Source: Candidatus Cloacimonadota bacterium
GTDB taxonomy: Bacteria; Cloacimonadota; Cloacimonadia; Cloacimonadales; WRIO01
Assembly: GCA_017998585.1 (NCBI GenBank)
Contig: JAGOCT010000008.1
Location: 1 to 17,328 of the forward strand
Reading direction: 5' to 3'
DNA: 17,328 nucleotides
Below are positions 14,879 to 17,328 of the stretch, piece by piece. Within the stretch, counting starts at the first letter, position 1. Every line of letters begins with the position of its first letter. The translations under genes and the position numbers were made by a program. Below the pieces are notes generated by a model. It had not been told where the DNA came from. It worked only from the letters and a program-made list of their open reading frames with translations, and made no database searches.

Positions 14879-16570
14879 ATGACAGAAAACACAGAAAAAA
14901 CAAAAGAAAATGAAGTATCTAATTTTATCCGCAATATCATTGATCAGGATTTAGAATCCGGAAAACACCAGCATATTGTCACCCGATTCCCTCCTGAACC
15001 AAACGGTTATCTACATATTGGCCATGCTAAATCAATATGTTTAAACTTTGGAATTGCTCGTGATTATAAAGGCGTATGTCATTTAAGATTTGACGATACC
15101 AACCCGGTAAAAGAAGATGTCGAATATGTCGATTCCATCATGGAAGATGTCCATTGGCTTGGTTTTGACTGGAATGAAAAATTATTCTACGCTTCTGATT
15201 ATTATCAGCAGTTATATGATTATGCTGAATACCTGATTAAAGAAGGCAAAGCCTATGTCTGTGATTTAAACCAGGAAGAAATGAGACAGACCAGAGGGAC
15301 ATTGACAGTTCCAGGCACAGATAGTCCTTACAGAAATCGCTCGATTGACGAAAATTTAGATCTATTTCGCCGTATGAAAGCCGGAGAATTTGAAGAAGGC
15401 ACTAAATCACTCAGAGCAAAGATTGATATGGCTTCTCCCAATATGAACATGAGAGACCCCGTTATTTACCGTATTAAAAAAGCATCTCATCACCGAACAG
15501 GAGATCAGTGGTGCATCTACCCAATGTATGATTATACTCACTGTATATCTGACTCGATTGAAGGTATTACCCATTCCATCTGTACGCTTGAATTTGAAGA
15601 TCACCGTCCGCTTTATGACTGGGTACTTGATCAGTTACCCGTTAAATGCCATCCTCAACAGATTGAATTTGCCAGATTAAATCTTTCTTACACAGTCATG
15701 AGTAAAAGATTGCTTCTTTCACTGGTTAAAGATAACAAAGTCAATGGCTGGGATGACCCCCGAATGCCGACCATTGCCGGTATGAGAAGAAGAGGCTATA
15801 CCCCTGAAGCCATTAGAAATTTTGCTGACCGAATCGGTGTGGCAAAAGCAAACAGTATTGTTGATTTTGAACTGCTTCAGTTCTGCGTCAGAGAAGATTT
15901 AAATATGAAAGCAAAACGCGTGATGGTCGTCCTGGATCCATTGGAAGTCATCATCGAGAATTATCCGGATGGACAGGTTGAATATATGGAAGCTGAAAAT
16001 AATCCTGAAGATTCAAGTGCAGGAAAACGAATGATTCCATTCTCCAAAAAAATATTAATTGAACGTGAAGACTTTATGGAAGAACCTGCTAAAAAATGGT
16101 TCAGACTCTATCCTGGTGGTGAAATTCGTCTAAAACATGCTTATTATATCACCTGTAAAGAATCCATTAAAGATGAACAAGGTAATATCATTCGCCTTAT
16201 TTGTACCTATGACCCTGCTTCACGAGGCGGATGGACTCAGGATGGCAGAAAGGTCAAAGGCACTTCTCACTGGGTATCGGCAGAACATGCGGTGAATGTG
16301 GAAGTTCGTCTTTATGATCACCTCTTCTGTGTTCCGGATCCAATGAATGTACCGGAAGGAAAAGATTATACCTGCAATCTGAATCCAGACTCTCTTAAAA
16401 TAATCACATGCCCTGCAGAACCTTCCTTAAAAGCCTCTAAATCAGGTGAAAAATTCCAATTCCTGCGTCAGGGATATTTCAATACCGACTATGATACAAC
16501 ACCCGAAAAGCCTGTGTTTAATCGTATTGTAGGGTTAAAAGACACCTGGGCGAAAGAAGCAAAAAAATAA
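14879..16570 (+). CDS. glnS: glutaminyl-tRNA synthetase
   Basis: 563 aa, close to the 554 of the E. coli enzyme. It charges tRNA-Gln with glutamine using ATP in the cytoplasm. Class I signatures are present: [16 protein letters not shown], with HIGH at 46-49, and the KMSKS-type loop as VMSKR at 273-277. FDDTNP (71-76) and the [21 protein letters not shown] stretch are diagnostic of the GlnRS/GluRS group, and the C-terminal beta-barrel anticodon-binding domain (about 340-550) is of the GlnRS type, ending in [23 protein letters not shown] lies 9 bases before ATG 14879. Its presence suggests Gln-tRNA is made directly rather than only by the amidotransferase route. It is monocistronic, with a terminator right after it. 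Confidence 0.98.
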   Translation: MTENTEKTKENEVSNFIRNIIDQDLESGKHQHIVTRFPPEPNGYLHIGHAKSICLNFGIARDYKGVCHLRFDDTNPVKEDVEYVDSIMEDVHWLGFDWNEKLFYASDYYQQLYDYAEYLIKEGKAYVCDLNQEEMRQTRGTLTVPGTDSPYRNRSIDENLDLFRRMKAGEFEEGTKSLRAKIDMASPNMNMRDPVIYRIKKASHHRTGDQWCIYPMYDYTHCISDSIEGITHSICTLEFEDHRPLYDWVLDQLPVKCHPQQIEFARLNLSYTVMSKRLLLSLVKDNKVNGWDDPRMPTIAGMRRRGYTPEAIRNFADRIGVAKANSIVDFELLQFCVREDLNMKAKRVMVVLDPLEVIIENYPDGQVEYMEAENNPEDSSAGKRMIPFSKKILIEREDFMEEPAKKWFRLYPGGEIRLKHAYYITCKESIKDEQGNIIRLICTYDPASRGGWTQDGRKVKGTSHWVSAEHAVNVEVRLYDHLFCVPDPMNVPEGKDYTCNLNPDSLKIITCPAEPSLKASKSGEKFQFLRQGYFNTDYDTTPEKPVFNRIVGLKDTWAKEAKK

Positions 16571-16589
16571 TATTTTTAAGTTATTTTGT

Positions 16590-16617
16590 AAGCGTGGTTA
16601 TATCCACGCTTTTTTTA
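16590..16617 (+). terminator. rho-independent terminator of glnS
   Basis: Stem AAGCGTGG (16590-16597) and CCACGCTT (16604-16611), loop TTATAT, followed by a T-tract to 16616. It begins 20 bases after the glnS stop. Confidence 0.92.
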
Positions 16618-16647
16618 TTGACAAACATGCTGATTTATGCTTATCTT
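16618..16647 (+). promoter_or_regulatory. possible promoter downstream of glnS
   Basis: TTGACA (16618-16623), an 18-base spacer and TATCTT (16642-16647). The predicted start near 16654 falls at or after the ATG codons of the next frame (16637, 16655). If it is real, the small protein would be read from a leaderless or nearly leaderless message. Confidence 0.35.
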
Positions 16648-16909
16648 TATCATTATGTCAGATTATTTATGTATTTTAATGATTTTATTGTATTCTTCAG
16701 CATGGTATCTGAAAATAACATACCATATATCCCATGTCAAATGGAGAAGAAAACATTATTTTGATTTCACAGGCTCATCAAAACAGTTTATAATTGCCTG
16801 TTTGGTATTTTTTATTGTTTTAGTATTAACATTGAGTGAATTGAAAGCGCATTTCAGAAGGCATTTAGGATCGGATACCATTAATGAAAAACAGACTGAA
16901 TCAATATAA
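16637..16909 (+). CDS. small putative membrane protein, doubtful gene
   Basis: Up to 90 aa (84 from the alternative ATG at 16655). Two hydrophobic helices are predicted by eye: CILMILLYSSAWYL near the start and FIIACLVFFIVLVLTL at about 51-66. A basic, aromatic loop (HVKWRRKHYFDF) lies between them and a charged tail (LKAHFRRHLGSD) follows, a plausible small inner-membrane protein. No ribosome-binding site precedes either start, and the only promoter-like sequence (16618-16647) would start transcription at about 16654. No family was recognised. It may be a real gene with a leaderless message, the remnant of a longer one, or chance. The clean alternation of hydrophobic and basic segments argues mildly for coding. 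Confidence 0.45.
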   Translation: MLIFIIMSDYLCILMILLYSSAWYLKITYHISHVKWRRKHYFDFTGSSKQFIIACLVFFIVLVLTLSELKAHFRRHLGSDTINEKQTESI

Positions 16910-16992
16910 GATGATGTAGAATAACTAACAGCGCTCTAATAATATTACTGAAGCAAACAAGAGTTTTACATTATATTAAATTTCCGCATAAT

Positions 16993-17157
16993 CAGCGTTA
17001 TCCGTGTCAAAATATATTTTCTTTTCGCAAGCTGGTAGCTTGCGTTACAGCGTTATCCGTGTCAATATATATTTTCTTTACACAAGCTGGTAGCTTGCGT
17101 TACAGAGTTATCCGTGTCAAAAAAAGTTTTTTTTACGCAAGCTGGTAGCTTGCGTTA
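16993..17157. repeat. three 55-bp tandem repeats with palindromic cores, plus partial fourth
   Basis: Units at 16993-17047, 17048-17102 and 17103-17157 have an exact 55-base period; each starts CAG(C/A)GTTATCCGTGTCAA, and a decayed fourth start (CAGCATATTCCGCGTCAA) follows at 17158-17175. Each unit ends with a palindrome: stem ACGCAAGCT, loop GGT, stem AGCTTGCGT. AT-rich middles vary freely while the palindrome is kept. In unit 2 a G-to-A change still allows a G-U pair if the minus strand is transcribed. The array lies just beyond the rRNA terminator. With 16910-16992, which holds nothing recognised, it fills the space between the small membrane frame and the 5S gene. A REP-like element is possible. 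Confidence 0.85.
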
Positions 17158-17180
17158 CAGCATATTCCGCGTCAAAACGC

Positions 17181-17209
17181 AAAAAAGCACAGACCGAAGT
17201 TTGTGCTTT
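17181..17209 (-). terminator. rho-independent terminator of the rRNA operon
   Basis: Read on the minus strand: stem AAAGCACA and TGTGCTTT (17209-17202 and 17191-17184) with an inner C(TTCG)G tetraloop, followed by a T-tract (17186-17181). It lies about 20 bases past the 5S 3' end, as expected for the end of an rRNA operon. Confidence 0.88.
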
Positions 17210-17230
17210 AAAAGTCAAAAGAGGATCAAT

Positions 17231-17328
17231 GATGGCGGCTTTCTACTCTCCCACACAGTTTCCCATGCAGTACCATCGACGTTAGTGAGCTTAACTGCTG
17301 TGTTCGGAATGGGTACAGGTGTTGCCTC
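17231..17328 (-). rRNA. rrf: 5S ribosomal RNA, 3' portion (5' end beyond window)
   Basis: The reverse complement contains the universal 5S core CCCATTCCGAACACAG, then GTTAAGC, and later TGGGAGAGTAG. About 98 bases are inside the window; the first dozen or two lie to the right. The 3' end is placed near 17231 because GCCGCCATC there should pair with the 5' end. By the usual order, 23S and 16S would lie further right on the same strand, with 5S the last gene before the terminator. Confidence 0.95.

Noticed and set aside
16993..17157. CRISPR array
   Set aside because: The period is a uniform 55 bases, but the variable middles are similar AT-rich drift versions of one another, not unique spacers, and no cas gene is near. 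It is a degenerate tandem repeat.

Overview
The window is low in G+C (roughly one third by eye) and comes from a bacterium. Shine-Dalgarno sites are strong (AAGGAGG types) and several promoters have a near-consensus TTGACA box. Exported proteins with Sec-type signal peptides, a possible lipobox, a type IV pilin-like protein, a glutaminyl-tRNA synthetase, a DUF116 protein and two nitrogen-PTS-like EIIA proteins together suggest an anaerobic, probably diderm lineage. Cloacimonadota or Delongbacteria would fit, but the taxonomy is only a guess. TGA is an ordinary stop codon here, since it ends several complete genes. No phage genes, transposase, tRNA or CRISPR array were seen.

Layout. Positions 1-2625 (minus) hold two overlapping genes for exported proteins that look like tandem paralogues; the distal one runs off the left edge. 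A divergent spacer (2626-2999) carries two outward promoters and an 11-bp tandem repeat with an inverted copy. Positions 3000-4301 (plus) encode a TPR plus SMP-30-like propeller protein whose signal peptide is cut by an in-frame TGA. A small zinc-ribbon gene (4681-4424, minus) faces an EIIA-CBS-CBS protein (4867-5775), followed by a pilin-like protein (5920-6369) with a strong terminator. Positions 6517-10862 form a plus-strand cluster: a PHP-domain hydrolase, a four-PAS membrane histidine kinase overlapping it by ATGA, and a small protein that may be a degenerate receiver. Facing it are a DUF116 protein and an EIIA protein joined by a TAATG overlap (12456-10859, minus). Positions 14587-12567 (minus) encode an exported ankyrin-repeat/metallo-beta-lactamase-fold protein, broken into two frames at a run of four G. 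glnS (14879-16570) follows with its terminator, then a doubtful small membrane protein. At the right edge is the 3' part of a 5S rRNA gene (minus) with its terminator, preceded on the plus-strand map by three 55-bp tandem repeats with palindromic cores.

How the genes relate. The clearest functional unit is the PHP hydrolase-kinase-small protein cluster, probably a signalling module whose signal and output are not visible here. The two EIIA proteins belong to a regulatory PTS whose EI and HPr homologues are not in the window. Two exported-protein genes (3000-4301 and 14587-12567) each carry a single disabling lesion in an otherwise intact frame. That points to recent decay, phase variation, recoding or sequence error.
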